DNA from: Mesobacillus maritimus
GTDB lineage: Bacteria > Bacillota > Bacilli > Bacillales > Cytobacillaceae
Direction: 5' to 3'
NCBI RefSeq assembly: GCF_023715205.1
Contig: NZ_JAMBNR010000001.1
Coordinates: 62,001 to 126,000, forward strand
Length of the DNA stretch: 64,000 nt
Part shown: piece by piece, positions 63,698 to 64,000 of the stretch
How the letters are laid out: every line of letters begins with the position of its first letter
Numbering within the stretch: the stretch's first letter is position 1
Notes under the pieces: model-generated
The model's database searches: none
What the model saw: only the letters and a program-made list of their open reading frames with translations
What the model was told of the DNA's origin: nothing
Program-made: the position numbers and the translations under genes

Positions 63698-64000
63698 TTA
63701 CTTCTTTTCTAAATATCGATAAACAGTTGTTCGGGAAACTCCCCACATTTGAGCAATATCAGTAACGGGTGTCCCATTTGCTACCAATGTCTTCAACATT
63801 TCTAATTCCTTTTTATCTAACTTCTCCGGTCTTCCTCCTAAACGCCCTCTGGCTCTTGCAGCAGCACGACCAGCTGCTGAACGTTCTTGAATAAGATTAC
63901 GTTCGAACTCAGCAAAGGCCGCAAATAGATGAAACATAAGCTGCCCTGTTGCACTAGCCTTGTCCATCGTAATGTTTTCCTGCAAGCTGTGGAAACTAAT
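63698..64000 (-). CDS. Tn3 resolvase, serine recombinase (C-terminal part, runs off the window)
   Basis: The visible last 100 codons include MFHLFAAFAEFERNLIQERS, ARARGRLGGRPEKL and a helix-turn-helix ending VSRTTVYRYLEKK. The catalytic Ser near the N-terminus is outside the window. It lies 29 bases upstream of tnpA on the same strand and resolves cointegrates. Confidence 0.93.
   Translation of the reverse strand: MSFHSLQENITMDKASATGQLMFHLFAAFAEFERNLIQERSAAGRAAARARGRLGGRPEKLDKKELEMLKTLVANGTPVTDIAQMWGVSRTTVYRYLEKK

Larger units (their letters stand above)
60615..64000 (-). mobile_element. Tn3-family transposon, left part (continues past the window)
   Basis: A 38-bp terminal repeat at 60615-60652 begins GGGGTCCTACC and ends ACGCTAAG, the Tn4430/Tn1546-like pattern. 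Inside lie a terminator, a complete transposase and a serine recombinase that runs off the window. The right end, cargo and target duplication cannot be seen. Confidence 0.88.

Overview
The window looks like chromosome of a low-GC, endospore-forming Bacillaceae species (Bacillus in the broad sense). Supporting features are AGGAGG-type ribosome binding sites with frequent GTG and TTG starts, a second SigH-like sporulation sigma factor, a TPP-riboswitch thiMDE operon, an orphan tRNA array ordered like B. subtilis trnB, and Bacillus-type families (DUF3231, DUF6254, YitT, Staygreen, a CAP-domain lipoprotein). It reads as a core-genome half (1-36.5 kb) followed by an accessory island (36.5-60.6 kb) and the left part of a Tn3-family transposon (60.6 kb to the end).

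Core half. Positions 1-6.9 kb hold an acyl-CoA operon: carboxyltransferase, two AMP-forming acyl-CoA ligases, a MaoC hydratase, a biotin carboxylase and an enoyl-CoA hydratase, which together would activate and carboxylate an organic acid. A tRNA-Arg, an SGNH hydrolase, a thioesterase, the SigH-like factor, an XRE regulator and a beta-helix protein follow. thiMDE (12.2-14.7 kb) ends in a terminator whose two arms are now separated by an IS3-family element. Next come transporters (BASS, SulP with an ArsR regulator, a DMT exporter, a cation/proton antiporter), PEP carboxylase, an aldo/keto reductase and small Bacillus genes. Two small genes near 17.5-18.8 kb each carry an apparent single-base frameshift. 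At 26.5-28.2 kb a UGSC-family gene has an in-frame TGA exactly where selenocysteine is expected, followed by a plausible SECIS hairpin and a conserved partner gene. A tRNA array (33.5-35.0 kb) keeps the trnB order but lacks many members and contains decayed tRNAs.

Accessory island. It is bordered on the left by tyrosine recombinases (37.1-40.1 kb) and on the right by a divergent recombinase-like gene (56.7 kb). Beside each border lies a palindromic, core-site-like element and an array of four 21-22 bp direct iterons; the two arrays are homologous and in opposite orientation. A third copy of the palindrome at 45.2 kb splits the cargo. The left cargo has a MNT-type nucleotidyltransferase divergent from a membrane-anchored Mrr-like nuclease. 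The right cargo has a PD-(D/E)XK-like frameshifted gene, a PLD-family nuclease with a companion, decayed genes, a pair of helical glycine-rich hydrophobic proteins, and a complete type II CBASS (CD-NTase, Cap2, Cap3, HNH-SAVED Cap5). An HNH nuclease and a zinc-finger protein lie outside the right border, before the Tn3 element.

The two most unusual signals are the mirrored recombinase/core-site/iteron borders of the defence island and the UGSC selenoprotein candidate. All functional calls come from reading the sequence and remembered family features; no database search was run.
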